The notes: generated by a model from the letters alone, not told the origin. 64,000 nt of DNA from an uncultured Hyphomicrobiales bacterium (GCA_903878085.1 CAIRGJ010000008.1:1-64000); one strand, 5' to 3'. Counted from the stretch's first letter, positions 35,696 through 45,393 are shown. Program-made: numbers and translations.

Positions 35696-36682
35696 TTATT
35701 TCATTGCCTCATAAACCGCGTGCGTCCAGGCACCCACCGGCTTCTTGGTAATGACGGGATCTGACTTGCCGCTCATCAGGATTGAAACCGTCTGATCGTA
35801 ATCCTTCGGGTCGAGTTTGCCATCGCCGCTGGCGAGCAGTTTGCCGACTTCGCCCATCATGCGCTTCTGGTCTTTTTCGGTCTTCGCGCCGGTCGTGTCG
35901 CCAGCGAGGATGATCTTCACCGCCTCATCCGGATGCGCCTTGGCGTAGTCCCAGCCCTTCATCGACGCCTTGACGAATTTCGCCATTTTGGCGACGAAAG
36001 CCGGGTCCTTGAGCTTCGGCTCCATGGCATAGAGACCGTCTTCCATCGTCGCGACACCTTCGGTCTCATATTTGAAGACGACGAGATCGCTTGGCTTGAA
36101 ACCGCCGTCGACGATCTGCCAATACTCATTGTAGGTCATCGCCGACACACAATCGGCCTGCTTCTGCAGGATAGGATCGACGTTGAAGCCCTGCTTGATG
36201 ATCTTTACGCCATCCTTGCTCCCGTCGGTTTTGAAGCCGAGCTTCGACATCCACGACAGGAACGGATATTCGTTGCCGCCGTACCAGATGCCGACGGTCT
36301 TGCCCTTGAGATCGGTCGGCTTGGTGATGCCGGTGTCTTTGCGGCAGACGACCTCGAGGCCGGAATGCTTGAAGGTCTGCGAGATGTTGACAAGCGGTAC
36401 GCCCTTTTCGCGCGAGGCCAGCGCCGAGGGCATCCAATCGACCACCACGTCGGCGCCGCCACCGGCAATCACCTGCGGCGGAGCCACGTCTGGACCGCCC
36501 GGGTTGATGGTCACGTCGAGACCGGCGTCCTTGTAGAAGCCCTTCTCCTTGGCGACGAAATAGCCGGCGAACTGGGCCTGCGCGACCCATTTCAATTGGA
36601 TCGTCACCTTGTCGGCGGCTTGGGCACTGGTAAGCGAAAGTCCGAAGGCCACGCTCGTTGCTAGCATCGTTATCTTTTTCAT
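35696..36682 (-). CDS. NitT/TauT-family (NMT1/THI5-like) ABC transporter substrate-binding protein
   Basis: The 328-residue product has a Sec signal (MKKITMLATSVAFGLSLTSAQA) and the NMT1/THI5-like core VTIQLKWVAQAQFAGYFVAKE with NPGGPDVAPPQVIAGGGADVVV. The family binds pyrimidine-like compounds, sulfonates, nitrate and other small molecules; the ligand here is unknown. It is the last gene of an operon with two permeases and an ATPase. The ATG at 36682 is chosen because the signal sequence starts there; the open frame runs 132 bp further upstream. Confidence 0.9.
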   Translation of the reverse strand: MKKITMLATSVAFGLSLTSAQAADKVTIQLKWVAQAQFAGYFVAKEKGFYKDAGLDVTINPGGPDVAPPQVIAGGGADVVVDWMPSALASREKGVPLVNISQTFKHSGLEVVCRKDTGITKPTDLKGKTVGIWYGGNEYPFLSWMSKLGFKTDGSKDGVKIIKQGFNVDPILQKQADCVSAMTYNEYWQIVDGGFKPSDLVVFKYETEGVATMEDGLYAMEPKLKDPAFVAKMAKFVKASMKGWDYAKAHPDEAVKIILAGDTTGAKTEKDQKRMMGEVGKLLASGDGKLDPKDYDQTVSILMSGKSDPVITKKPVGAWTHAVYEAMK

Positions 36683-36708
36683 GTGTCCATACTCCACGAA
36701 CCGCCGAG

Positions 36709-37833
36709 TCAGGTCCGATATGACGGATGCCAGAAGGTCGTCGCACGCTCGGCGAGCGCGACAATTCCGTAGAAAGCCATGCCGGCGATCGCCGCCAGCG
36801 TTATCTCCGCCCACACGACGTCAAGCGCCATGCGGCCGGCTTCGATCGAGATTCGAAAGCCGATGCCTTGCGTCGGTGTGCCGAAGAATTCCGCGACAAT
36901 CGCCCCGATGAAGGCGAGCGTCGAATTTATTTTCAGTGCGTTGAAGATGAACGGCATTGCCGCCGGCAAATACAATTTGCCGAGCGTCTGCGCGTGCCCC
37001 GCGCCATAGGAGCGCATCAGGTCGCGCTCGATGTGTCCGGCCGCGGCAAGGCCGGCGAGGGTGTTCACCAGCATCGGGAAAAACGTGATGATGGCGACCA
37101 CGGCGGCTTTCGACGGCCAGTCGAAGCCAAACCACATCACCATGATCGGCGCGATGCCGACAATCGGCAACGCGGAAACGAAATTTCCGATCGGCAGCAG
37201 GCCCTGCCCGAGAAAACGGTAGCGATGCGCGATGAGCGCGACCATAAAGCCAGCCCCGCAGCCGATGACATAGCCGGTGAGCATGCCGAGGATGAAAGTC
37301 TGCACGAAGTCGGCCCACAGCATCGGCAACGAATGCACAAAGCGCACAGCGGTCGCGCCCGGCGACGGCATCAGAACGGCGGGCACGCCGAAGCCGCGCA
37401 CGGCGACTTCCCAAAGATAGATGACCATGGCGCCGAACAGCAGCGGAATGGCAAGATTGACCGTGCGGGCAACCGCGTTGTCGCGCGGGCGAAGATTGGC
37501 AAGCCGGGTGACGCACAGCCCCGCCGCGAGCCAGGTCGCCAGCACCGGTAGCCAGAAGCCAAAGGCCGCGTTGCCGGCAATGGCTGGATCGCCAAGCAAG
37601 TCTAGGCTCATGGCGCAACCGATAACGACGCCGGCGAAGCCGGCCGCGATCGACCAGACCGGCGGCAGCAAACCAGCGGCGGCAAAGAGCGCAGCGGCGG
37701 CGAGAGTGGCCGTGAGGGGTAGTGGACGGCCATAAAGCGCCATCGCCGGTTCGCTCGACAACGGCAATCCGATAGCCGCCAACATCCCAATCACGGCGAT
37801 TGCCAAAGCGCCTGCGAACTGACGTTCGGTCAT
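36709..37833 (-). CDS. ABC transporter permease, NitT/TauT family (extended N-terminus)
   Basis: The product is 374 residues, about 100 longer than most members. The first third holds four extra hydrophobic segments (for example LPLTATLAAAALFAAAGLL). The typical BPD-type permease core follows, with the ATPase-contact loop EAA-like stretch SYGAGHAQTLGKLYLPAAMP. It overlaps the stop of the ATG-proximal permease gene by 4 bp. The extra segments may be a fused membrane module; their function is not recognised. Confidence 0.88.
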   Translation of the reverse strand: MTERQFAGALAIAVIGMLAAIGLPLSSEPAMALYGRPLPLTATLAAAALFAAAGLLPPVWSIAAGFAGVVIGCAMSLDLLGDPAIAGNAAFGFWLPVLATWLAAGLCVTRLANLRPRDNAVARTVNLAIPLLFGAMVIYLWEVAVRGFGVPAVLMPSPGATAVRFVHSLPMLWADFVQTFILGMLTGYVIGCGAGFMVALIAHRYRFLGQGLLPIGNFVSALPIVGIAPIMVMWFGFDWPSKAAVVAIITFFPMLVNTLAGLAAAGHIERDLMRSYGAGHAQTLGKLYLPAAMPFIFNALKINSTLAFIGAIVAEFFGTPTQGIGFRISIEAGRMALDVVWAEITLAAIAGMAFYGIVALAERATTFWHPSYRT

Positions 37834-38750
37834 GACCGCGCCCCCATGGCGCGCGCCGCCGCGCGCTCGGTAAGGCCGACCAAGGCAATCAGGCCTGCCG
37901 CTAGCATCGAGGCGGCCAGCAGCGCTGCCCAGAGCTGGATGGTCTGCCCGTAATAGGAACCCGCCAGCAGGCGGGCGCCGATGCCGGCCTGCCCGCCGGT
38001 CGGCAATTCAGCGACGATGGCGCCGATCAGCGAAATCGTGATCGCGACCTTGAGGCTGGCGAACAGCAGTGGAACCGCCGACGGCCAACGCAGCTTCCAG
38101 AATACCTGCGACGGCGTTGCCGACCAGGTCCGCATCAGGTCGCGCTGGATCGGATCGGGCGAACTCAGGCCTTTGACCATCCCGATGGTCACCGGAAAGA
38201 AACACAGATAGGCCGAGATCAGCGCCTTCGGGAAAAGCCCATGAACACCGATGGCGCCGAGCACCACGATGAAGATCGGCGCCAGCGCCAGGATTGGCAC
38301 CATCTGCGAGCATATGATCCAGGGCAGCAGGCTTTTCTCCAGCGTCCGAAACTGCACGATCAGGATCGCCAGGAAGATGCCGAACACCGCGCCCATGACA
38401 AAGCCGAGGAACGTCGCCGAGAGCGTGACGGCGCTGTGATAAATCAGGCTGCGCGGCGAGTTCGGCGGATAGCCAAAAATATCGTCGGCGAAAGTCGCGA
38501 CGATCTGATGTGGCGCCGCCAGCAAAGGCCGTTCCGCCGTCATGGTCCCAGCGATCAACTCGGCGGTCGTGTATTTCGTCTCCTCGCGCTCGAAACCGTC
38601 GCGCACCAATTTCATGTTCATCAGGACGGCGCCGACGTACCAGATCGCCAGCAAAGCCAACACCACCGCCAACACCGGCATCTGCCGTTTGACGGCCGGA
38701 TGCCGCCACGGCGCGGTGGAAGGAGTGAGGGCTACAGCGCTATTCGTCAT
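37830..38750 (-). CDS. ABC transporter permease, NitT/TauT family
   Basis: The 306-residue product has about six membrane helices and the BPD-type contact loop (MRTWSATPSQVFWKLRWPSAVP). A large periplasmic loop of about 60 residues follows the first helix (RDGFEREETKYTTAELI). It pairs with the second permease as a heterodimer. The ATG at 38750 overlaps the end of the ATPase gene by 11 bp. Confidence 0.88.
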   Translation of the reverse strand: MTNSAVALTPSTAPWRHPAVKRQMPVLAVVLALLAIWYVGAVLMNMKLVRDGFEREETKYTTAELIAGTMTAERPLLAAPHQIVATFADDIFGYPPNSPRSLIYHSAVTLSATFLGFVMGAVFGIFLAILIVQFRTLEKSLLPWIICSQMVPILALAPIFIVVLGAIGVHGLFPKALISAYLCFFPVTIGMVKGLSSPDPIQRDLMRTWSATPSQVFWKLRWPSAVPLLFASLKVAITISLIGAIVAELPTGGQAGIGARLLAGSYYGQTIQLWAALLAASMLAAGLIALVGLTERAAARAMGARS

Positions 38751-39570
38751 AGGAATGACCGGCGCGCAAACCATTGCGCACACGCTGGGCGATCTTGATG
38801 AATTCCGGCGTCTCGCGGATTTCCAGCGTGCGGTCGCGAGGGAATTCGCAGTCGATGATATCGATGATGCGGCCCGGCCGCGGCGACATCACCACAATCT
38901 TGGTGGAGAGGAACACCGCCTCTGGAATCGAATGCGTGACAAAGACCACCGTCTTGTTGGTCTTGTCCCAGAGCCGCAGCAATTGCTCGTTGAGATGGTC
39001 GCGCACGATTTCGTCGAGTGCGCCGAACGGCTCATCCATCAGCAGCAACGCCGGATCGAACGACAATGCGCGGGCGATCGATGCGCGCTGCTGCATGCCG
39101 CCGGAAAGCTGCCAAGGAAACTTGCGCTCGAAGCCCGAGAGATTGACCAAGGCCAGATACCGCTTGGCACGCTCGCGCCGTTCGCTATCGGAAAAACCCA
39201 TGACCTCAAGCGGCAGCATCACGTTCTTCTCGATCGTCCGCCACGGATAGAGCGCCGGCGCCTGGAACACGTAGCCGTAGGCGCGCTCCAGCCGCGCTTC
39301 GCCGGCAGTTACCCCGTTGACCAGGAGCGTGCCCGAGGTCGGCTGCTCAAGATCGGCGATTAGGCGCAACAACGTGGTCTTGCCGCAGCCGGAAGGCCCG
39401 ATGAAGGAAACGAACTCACCTTCGGCGATCTGCAGTTGCACGTTCGCGAGCGCGTTGACCTTGCCGTCGGCGGTCTCGAAAGTCAGCGAAACATCGCGCA
39501 CATCGACGGCCAGGCGGCGGACGGCGGGGTCGGCTTTAACGTCAGTCACTTTGTCCGCCATTGGCTGCAT
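38740..39570 (-). CDS. ABC transporter ATP-binding protein, NitT/TauT family
   Basis: The product is 276 residues with Walker A (GPSGCGKTTLLRLIADLE), signature LSGGMQQRASIARAL and Walker B LLLMDEPFGALDE, and the switch histidine in VVFVTHSIPEAV. It powers the importer formed by the two downstream permeases and the binding protein. ATG codons at 39570 and 39561 are both plausible. It is the first gene of the operon and is divergent from the molybdenum hydroxylase genes, which suggests that the imported compound is their substrate. Confidence 0.92.
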   Translation of the reverse strand: MQPMADKVTDVKADPAVRRLAVDVRDVSLTFETADGKVNALANVQLQIAEGEFVSFIGPSGCGKTTLLRLIADLEQPTSGTLLVNGVTAGEARLERAYGYVFQAPALYPWRTIEKNVMLPLEVMGFSDSERRERAKRYLALVNLSGFERKFPWQLSGGMQQRASIARALSFDPALLLMDEPFGALDEIVRDHLNEQLLRLWDKTNKTVVFVTHSIPEAVFLSTKIVVMSPRPGRIIDIIDCEFPRDRTLEIRETPEFIKIAQRVRNGLRAGHSYDE

Positions 39571-39875
39571 TGGATCGACCACATGCAAATGCCTTGCCGG
39601 ACGGCCGCGCGCGCGAGCAGCAGCGGTTTCGCCAGGAGGCATCCATTGTGGCACGCCACGAGCCATTGCGGAATATTCGCAAGTTTCGGTCGAGATAGCG
39701 CGCCCAATGTTTGTTCATAGGGCGGGTAAAATAGGCATGGCCGGCCATCGGCAGGCGAAATGCCGCTATCGATTTTTCCGATGCGGTCAGCGCGCACGAT
39801 TTTTGCTTAAAGATCGCGGAGGCCCTCATCGTTTTGCCCTCCCCGTTCCGTCTATTTCGTGGTTCCTTTCCATCC
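39571..39875. other. Divergent control region between the ABC importer and the molybdenum hydroxylase genes
   Basis: No gene is seen in these 305 bp. GTGGC-AC-GCCAC at 39648-39659 is a small inverted repeat that could be an operator. A sigma-54-like TGGCACG at 39650 lacks the TTGC half. No regulator gene is adjacent. Confidence 0.4.
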
Positions 39876-40748
39876 ATGAAGCCCGCGCCGCTCAAATACA
39901 TGGCCGCCACCTCGCTCGATCACGCCTTGCGGCTGAAGGCGGACTACGGCGGCGAGGCAAGCTTTCTGGCCGGCGGCCAGAGCCTGATCCCGACCATGAA
40001 TTTTCGTCTGGCGCAGCCGGCCGTGCTGATCGACATCAACCAGCTGAGCGATCTGGCGGGCATCGCGCGCGACGGCCAGACGATCCACATCGGCGCAATG
40101 ACGCGCTATCGCGCGCTGGAGCGCGATCCCCTCCTTGCCGACGCATTGCCGCTGATGACCGAAGCGCTACCGCATATCGCGCATCCGCAAATCCGCAATC
40201 GCGGCACACTCGGCGGCAACCTCGCGCATGCCGATCCGGCTTCCGAAATGCCGGCCATCGTCGTGGCGTTGGGCGGGCGCTTGCGCGCGCGGTCGGCTGC
40301 GGCCGAGCGCTGGATTGAGGCGCGCGATTTCTTCGTGGGGCCGCTGACCACCGCGCTGCACGATGACGAGATGCTGGTCGAGATCGAATTGCCGGCGCCG
40401 GTGCCGCGAAGCGGCTCTTGCTTTATGGAGGTAGCGCGCCGGCGCGGCGACTTCGCCATGGTCGGCATTGCGCTCATGCTGACGCTCGGCAAGAACGGTG
40501 ATTGCAGTAGCATCCGCATCGCGCTCTGCGGCGCCGGTGAGACGCCCGTCGATGCCAGCGACGCCGCCAGCGGGCTGATCGGACAGCCCATTGACGGCGA
40601 AGCGATAGGCGACGTGGCGGCTTCAGTGCAACAGTCGATCGATCCGCCCGGCAACATGCAGGCCAGCAAGGAGTTCCAACGCCATCTCGCCGGCGTATTG
40701 GTCAAGCGCGCGCTACGCGCCGCATGGGAGCGTGCGACGCATGGATAG
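39876..40748 (+). CDS. Molybdenum hydroxylase FAD-binding (medium) subunit
   Basis: The 290-residue product has the two FAD-binding motifs of the xanthine oxidase/CO-dehydrogenase medium subunit: AGGQSLIPTMNFRLAQP and RGTLGGNLAHADPASEMP, the second in HPQIRNRGTLGGN. It passes electrons from the [2Fe-2S] subunit onward. The ATG at 39876 (MKPAPLKYMAATSLDHAL) fits the family start. Its end overlaps the start of the [2Fe-2S] subunit gene by 8 bp. Confidence 0.92.
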   Translation: MKPAPLKYMAATSLDHALRLKADYGGEASFLAGGQSLIPTMNFRLAQPAVLIDINQLSDLAGIARDGQTIHIGAMTRYRALERDPLLADALPLMTEALPHIAHPQIRNRGTLGGNLAHADPASEMPAIVVALGGRLRARSAAAERWIEARDFFVGPLTTALHDDEMLVEIELPAPVPRSGSCFMEVARRRGDFAMVGIALMLTLGKNGDCSSIRIALCGAGETPVDASDAASGLIGQPIDGEAIGDVAASVQQSIDPPGNMQASKEFQRHLAGVLVKRALRAAWERATHG

Positions 40749-41229
40749 CGAGAAGCACGACATCGTCGTCACCGTCAACGGCATGCGCTACCTGCGGCAG
40801 GCCGAGGCGCGCATGTTGCTCAGCGATTTTATCCGCCACGAATTGCTATTGGCCGGCACCCATGTCGGTTGCGAGCACGGCGTCTGCGGCGCCTGCACCA
40901 TCCTGTTCGACGGGCACCCGGTGCGGGCCTGTTTGATGCTGGCGCCGCAAGCCAACGGCCACGAGATTACAACCGTCGAAGGCCTCGCGCCCTCCCCCGA
41001 CCAATTGCATCCGCTGCAACAGGCGATGCATGACAAGCACGGGCTGCAATGCGGCTATTGCACGCCCGGCATTTTGATGACCATGACCGCGTTCCTGGCG
41101 GAACATCCCGTCCCGGACGAGGCGCAAGTGCGCGAGGCGCTGTCCGGCAATCTCTGCCGCTGCACCGGCTATCAGCACATTGTCGACGCCGTGCTGGAGG
41201 CCGCCGAAAAAATGCGGGACGTCAAATGA
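40741..41229 (+). CDS. Molybdenum hydroxylase [2Fe-2S] (small) subunit
   Basis: The 162-residue product has the plant-type [2Fe-2S] motif CEHGVCGACTILFDG and the second cluster motif CGYCTPGILM with LCRCTGYQHIVDAV, as in CoxS and the small subunits of nicotinate or isoquinoline dehydrogenases. It carries electrons from the molybdenum centre to FAD. The ATG at 40741 is preferred over a GTG at 40732. It overlaps both neighbours (8 bp and 4 bp), so subunits are made together. Confidence 0.94.
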   Translation: MDSEKHDIVVTVNGMRYLRQAEARMLLSDFIRHELLLAGTHVGCEHGVCGACTILFDGHPVRACLMLAPQANGHEITTVEGLAPSPDQLHPLQQAMHDKHGLQCGYCTPGILMTMTAFLAEHPVPDEAQVREALSGNLCRCTGYQHIVDAVLEAAEKMRDVK

Positions 41230-43577
41230 CCACCCGTTATTTCGGCGCCCCGATCAAACGCAACGAGGACAAGCGGCTGCTCACCGGGCAGGCTTTGTTC
41301 GTCGACGACGTCGAACTGCCCGGGATGCTGCACGCCGCATTCCTGCGCAGCCAGAATGCTCATGGCCGGATCAAAAGCATCGACGTGTCGACGGCCCGCG
41401 CCCGCAAAGGCGTGGTCGCGGTCTATACCGCCACCGATCTTGGCTATTACTGGCAACCCGGCCCGCTGCTGGTGCCGCCGCCGCCGATCGCCGGCATCGT
41501 CTTCAACCAGCGCACCCAGGTGCCACTGGCCAAGGACAAAGTACGCCATGTCGGCGAGCCAATCGCGATCGTGATCGCCGAAAGCCGCTACATCGCCGAA
41601 GACGCGCTCGCCGATATCATGATCGACATGGAGCCCCTGCCGGCTGTCGTCGACCTCGAAAAGGCTCTCGCGGCCGGCTCGGCGACGGTGCACGACGACT
41701 TGCGCTCGAACGTCGCCGCCCATGTGCGGCAGACCAAGGGCAACTACGCGCAAGCCGCGGCGAAGGCACACTGCATCATCAAGCGGCGGTTTCTTTACGA
41801 TCACGGCATGTCGTCGCCGATGGAAACCCGCGGCGTGGTGGCGCAATGGGACGCGCGCGCCGGCCAGCTCACCGTCTGGGATACGACGCAGGCGCCGGTG
41901 TTCGTGCGCAACGGACTCGCCGGCATGCTGAGCTTGAGCGAGCGGCAGGTGCGCGTCATCGCGCCTTTCGTCGGCGGCGGCTTCGGCCCGAAGATCATGA
42001 TGTTCTATCCGGAAGAAGTGCTGCTGCCGTGGGCCGCGATCAAGCTCAACCGGCCGGTCAAATGGATCGAGGACCGGCTCGAGCATTTCTTCGCCACCAC
42101 CCACGAGCGCAGCCAGATTCACGACGCCGAGATCGCGCTTTCGAGCGACGGCAGGATCGTCGGCGTCAAGGACGTGTTCCTGCACGATACCGGCGCCTAC
42201 GACCCTTATGGACTGACGGTGCCGATCAACAGCCAATGCACGCTGCTTGGCCCCTATGTAGTGCCGCATTACGATTCAATCTTCACCGCCGTCTTCACCA
42301 ATCTGCCGATCGTCACGCCCTATCGCGGCGCGGGGCGCCAGCACGGCGTCTTCGTCATCGAGCGGCTGCTGGATTTTGCCGCGCGCGAACTTGGGCTCGA
42401 CCGCGCCGAAATCCGCCGCCGCAATCTGATCCCGCCGGACGCGTTCCCCTACAACAACGAGATCATCTACCAGGACTTCGCCCCGCTCTCCTATGACAGC
42501 GGCAATTACGAGCCCGTGCTGGACAAGGCGCTGGCGCTGATCGGCTACAAGGACTTCATCGCCAGCGAGCAGCCGAAGCTGCGGGCGCAAGGCCGCCACG
42601 TCGGCGTCGCCATTGCCTGCTACGTCGAAGGTACCGGCATCGGCCCCTATGAGGGCGCCAAGGTGCAGGTGCAGGCCAACGGCAAAGTGAGCGTCGCCAC
42701 CGGCATCGGCACCCAAGGCCAGGGGCATTTCACCGTGTTCGCGCAAATCGCCGCGGACCAGGTCGGCGTCGATGTGCGCAATGTCGATGTGGTGACCGGC
42801 GATACCGACCAGTTCTATTGGGGCGCGGGCACCTTCGCCAGCCGCGGCGCCGTGGTCGCCGGCAACGCCGTCAACGAGGCTTCCAAAGTGGTACGGCAGA
42901 AGATTCTCAAGCTCGCCGCCGAGCACTTCGAATGCGCCGAGGACGATCTGGAGATTGCGAATGGCGAAGTCTCAATTGTCGGCGTGCCGGGCCAATTTAT
43001 TCGTCTCGGCGAACTCGCCATGCGCGCTAATCCGATGCGCGGTGCGGTCAAGCCCGGCACCGAACCGGGGCTGGAGTCGACGCAATACTTCGGCCCGCCC
43101 AGCGGCGCGACCGCCAACGGCGTGCACGCCATGATCGTCGAGGTCGATCCCGATACGCTGATGCTGCAGGTTTTGAAATATGTCGTGGTGCATGACTGCG
43201 GCACGGTGATCAATCCGCTGATCCTCGCCGGGCAGATCCATGGCGGCGTGGCGCAGGGTATCGGCAACGCGTTCTATGAGAAACTGGTGTTCGACGACGA
43301 AGGGCAGTTGCTCAACGCCTCGCTCACCGATTACCTGTTGCCGACCTCGCTCGACGTGCCGCGCATGGAGCTGGCGCATACGGTGACGCCCTCGCCGCTC
43401 AATCCGATGGGCATCAAGGGTGCGGGCGAAGCCGGCGCAATTCCGGTTGGGCCTCTATTCGCACAGGCGATCGAGGACGCGCTCGGGCTTGCGGCTCAGA
43501 ATGTCGAACTTTGCGAAATTCCGCTCAGCCCCAATCGGCTTTGGGAGCTAGTCGGAAAGGCGCACAGTAAATCATGA
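41226..43577 (+). CDS. Molybdenum hydroxylase large (molybdopterin-binding) subunit
   Basis: The 783-residue product has the molybdopterin contacts GGGFGPKIMMFYPEEV and the active-site glutamate in GIKGAGEAGAIPVGP. The loop TPYRGAGRQHGVFVIERL lacks the cysteine of form I CO dehydrogenase, so it belongs to the aldehyde/heterocycle hydroxylase (form II) group and probably does not oxidise CO. The enzyme would hydroxylate an aldehyde or N-heterocycle with water as oxygen source. It overlaps the small subunit gene and the next gene by 4 bp each. The substrate is probably the compound taken up by the divergent ABC system. Confidence 0.92.
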   Translation: MTTRYFGAPIKRNEDKRLLTGQALFVDDVELPGMLHAAFLRSQNAHGRIKSIDVSTARARKGVVAVYTATDLGYYWQPGPLLVPPPPIAGIVFNQRTQVPLAKDKVRHVGEPIAIVIAESRYIAEDALADIMIDMEPLPAVVDLEKALAAGSATVHDDLRSNVAAHVRQTKGNYAQAAAKAHCIIKRRFLYDHGMSSPMETRGVVAQWDARAGQLTVWDTTQAPVFVRNGLAGMLSLSERQVRVIAPFVGGGFGPKIMMFYPEEVLLPWAAIKLNRPVKWIEDRLEHFFATTHERSQIHDAEIALSSDGRIVGVKDVFLHDTGAYDPYGLTVPINSQCTLLGPYVVPHYDSIFTAVFTNLPIVTPYRGAGRQHGVFVIERLLDFAARELGLDRAEIRRRNLIPPDAFPYNNEIIYQDFAPLSYDSGNYEPVLDKALALIGYKDFIASEQPKLRAQGRHVGVAIACYVEGTGIGPYEGAKVQVQANGKVSVATGIGTQGQGHFTVFAQIAADQVGVDVRNVDVVTGDTDQFYWGAGTFASRGAVVAGNAVNEASKVVRQKILKLAAEHFECAEDDLEIANGEVSIVGVPGQFIRLGELAMRANPMRGAVKPGTEPGLESTQYFGPPSGATANGVHAMIVEVDPDTLMLQVLKYVVVHDCGTVINPLILAGQIHGGVAQGIGNAFYEKLVFDDEGQLLNASLTDYLLPTSLDVPRMELAHTVTPSPLNPMGIKGAGEAGAIPVGPLFAQAIEDALGLAAQNVELCEIPLSPNRLWELVGKAHSKS

Positions 43578-44425
43578 TCCTGGTCACCGGCGCGGCCGGA
43601 AAAACCGGCAAAGCCATCGTCAAGGCGATGGTGGCGCGCGGGCAAGCCGTCCATGCCTTCGTGCACCGCGAGGTGCATCGCTCGGCGCTGATGGCGCTCG
43701 GCGCAACCACGGTGAGCGTCGGCACGCTCGACGATGTGGCGGCGATCGCGCTCGCCGCGCAGGGTGCCCGCGCGGTCTATCACATCTGCCCGAACGTCAG
43801 CCCGCTCGAACTGCCCTTCGCCCGCGCGGTCGCAGACGGCGTCGCACGCGCCGGCGTGAAGCGCTTCATCTTTCACTCGGTGCTGCATCCGCAGATCGAA
43901 GCCATGCCACATCACTGGCAGAAAATGCGGGTTGAGGAGATGCTGTTTGCCAGAGGCCTCGATGTCACCGTGCTGCAGCCGACCGCCTATATGCAGAACA
44001 TCCTCACCGGCTGGCAGACCATCGTAACGCAAGGCGTCTATTCCGTGCCCTATCCGGCTTCGACGCGCATCAGCCTGATCGATCTCGACGATGTCGCCGA
44101 GGTGGCCGCGCTGGTGACCCCTGACGATGCCCATATCGGCGCCAGCTACGAGCTGGCCGGCACCGCTCCGCTGTCGCAGACCGAGGTGGCGAACACGCTA
44201 AGCGCCGCCTTGGGTAAGCCGGTGCGCTTCGAATCGGAATCACCCGACGCCTGGGCGGCGCGCGCCCGCGCCGCCGGCATGGACGAGTACCGGCGCAACA
44301 CGCTGGAGAAGATGTTTCGCTACTACGAGGAGCACGGCCTGGTGGGCAATCCGACCGTGCTCACAGCGCTGCTCGGTCGCGAGCCTACGACGCCGGCCGA
44401 TTTCGCCAAACGCAATATGCGGTAA
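43574..44425 (+). CDS. NmrA-like NAD(P)-binding protein
   Basis: The 283-residue product starts with a Rossmann motif (MILVTGAAGKTGKAIVKAM) and continues like NmrA/atypical short-chain dehydrogenases (VKRFIFHSVLHPQ, VLQPTAYMQNIL). The classical YxxxK catalytic pair is not evident, so it may be a redox sensor or an isomerase/reductase. Its start overlaps the large hydroxylase subunit stop by 4 bp, which ties it to that operon. It could help maturation or act on the hydroxylated product. Confidence 0.82.
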   Translation: MILVTGAAGKTGKAIVKAMVARGQAVHAFVHREVHRSALMALGATTVSVGTLDDVAAIALAAQGARAVYHICPNVSPLELPFARAVADGVARAGVKRFIFHSVLHPQIEAMPHHWQKMRVEEMLFARGLDVTVLQPTAYMQNILTGWQTIVTQGVYSVPYPASTRISLIDLDDVAEVAALVTPDDAHIGASYELAGTAPLSQTEVANTLSAALGKPVRFESESPDAWAARARAAGMDEYRRNTLEKMFRYYEEHGLVGNPTVLTALLGREPTTPADFAKRNMR

Positions 44426-44460
44426 TCGCTGAGCATCTTGGGGCGCACGTTGGACGATCT

Positions 44461-45393
44461 TTAGGCATAAGTCGCTGCAAGGCGTGACTTCAGGTAATCA
44501 GCAGCTATGATGGCGGGATATTTCGATGGGAGCACATCGGTGCTGCACCCCGGCAAACACTCGACGACCGTCTCGGGATTTGGATCGAGGAAGAAGGCGA
44601 TCGAGTAACGGTCGCGGCCCGCAGGATTGGTCACACGGTGCGGCGTGGACAGATAGATGTCGTTGCTCCAACGCATCAAGCAATCACCTATATTACACAC
44701 GAAGGCGCCGGGGATTGGCGGCGCACTGACCCAGGTGCCGTCACGGTGCCGGACTTCCAGGCCGCCGGCGTCGTCTGTGAGCAATAAAGTGAGACTGCCA
44801 TAGTCTGTGTGCTCTCCGGCACCGACGCTGGAGGCCGCCCCCACGGGTCGTGGCGGATAATGCAGCAACCTCAGAGTCGCCATTGGTCTGTCGAACTTGT
44901 CGGCAAAGAAGGTTGGCGACAGACCCAGATCGGCCGCGATCGCCAAATGAATATCGCGGCCCAACCGCCAGGTAGCGTTGAAATAGTCCAGCATCGTGTC
45001 GCGGAATAGCGGCATCGCTGCCGGCCACAAATTGACGCCACGGAATGGCTTATTGTTCAGCACCTCGGGATCATTGCGATCGAGGTCTAGGCCGACGTTG
45101 AAGGCCTCTTTTAGATCGGCGTGTTTGCTATCGAGCCGCTCCGATGCAAGGCCGGCGTAGCCCCGATTATGCTTAGACTTGGCGATCGAAAGCTCGTTCT
45201 TGAGGTCGACCGGCAGCGCGAAAAACCCTTTCGAGATCGAAAACACTCGGTCGATCAATTCCTGCGGGACGCCGTGATTACGGACATAGAAGAAGCCAAC
45301 CTCGCGGCACGCTGTGCCGATATTTTTGGCAATTCGCTCGATAGCGACCGGATCGCTATCCCGCAAGCCACCTAAATCGATTACGTCCAGCAT
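44461..45393 (-). CDS. 2-oxoglutarate/Fe(II)-dependent dioxygenase, isopenicillin-N-synthase-like
   Basis: The 310-residue product starts MLDVIDLGGLRDSDPVAI and shows VGFFYVRNHGVPQELID near residue 35. The iron ligands are in GEHTDYGSLTLLL and STPHRVTNP, and the 2-oxoglutarate-binding arginine is in RDRYSIAFFLDPN. The family includes thymine dioxygenase-like and naringenin-type enzymes that hydroxylate small molecules; thymine/uracil-type substrates would fit the nearby pyrimidine-like importer, but this is inference. The ATG at 45393 is chosen; the longer open frame upstream reads through the control region of the next operon. It is convergent with the molybdenum hydroxylase operon. Confidence 0.88.
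   Translation of the reverse strand: MLDVIDLGGLRDSDPVAIERIAKNIGTACREVGFFYVRNHGVPQELIDRVFSISKGFFALPVDLKNELSIAKSKHNRGYAGLASERLDSKHADLKEAFNVGLDLDRNDPEVLNNKPFRGVNLWPAAMPLFRDTMLDYFNATWRLGRDIHLAIAADLGLSPTFFADKFDRPMATLRLLHYPPRPVGAASSVGAGEHTDYGSLTLLLTDDAGGLEVRHRDGTWVSAPPIPGAFVCNIGDCLMRWSNDIYLSTPHRVTNPAGRDRYSIAFFLDPNPETVVECLPGCSTDVLPSKYPAIIAADYLKSRLAATYA

Noticed and set aside
39649-39664. Possible sigma-54 site (TGGCACGCCACGAGC) before the molybdenum hydroxylase genes
   Set aside because: The GG-N10-GC spacing fits but the TTGC half reads GAGC; treated as part of a small inverted repeat instead.
41226-43577. Carbon monoxide dehydrogenase CoxL
   Set aside because: The active-site loop has YRGAGR rather than the form I cysteine-containing loop.
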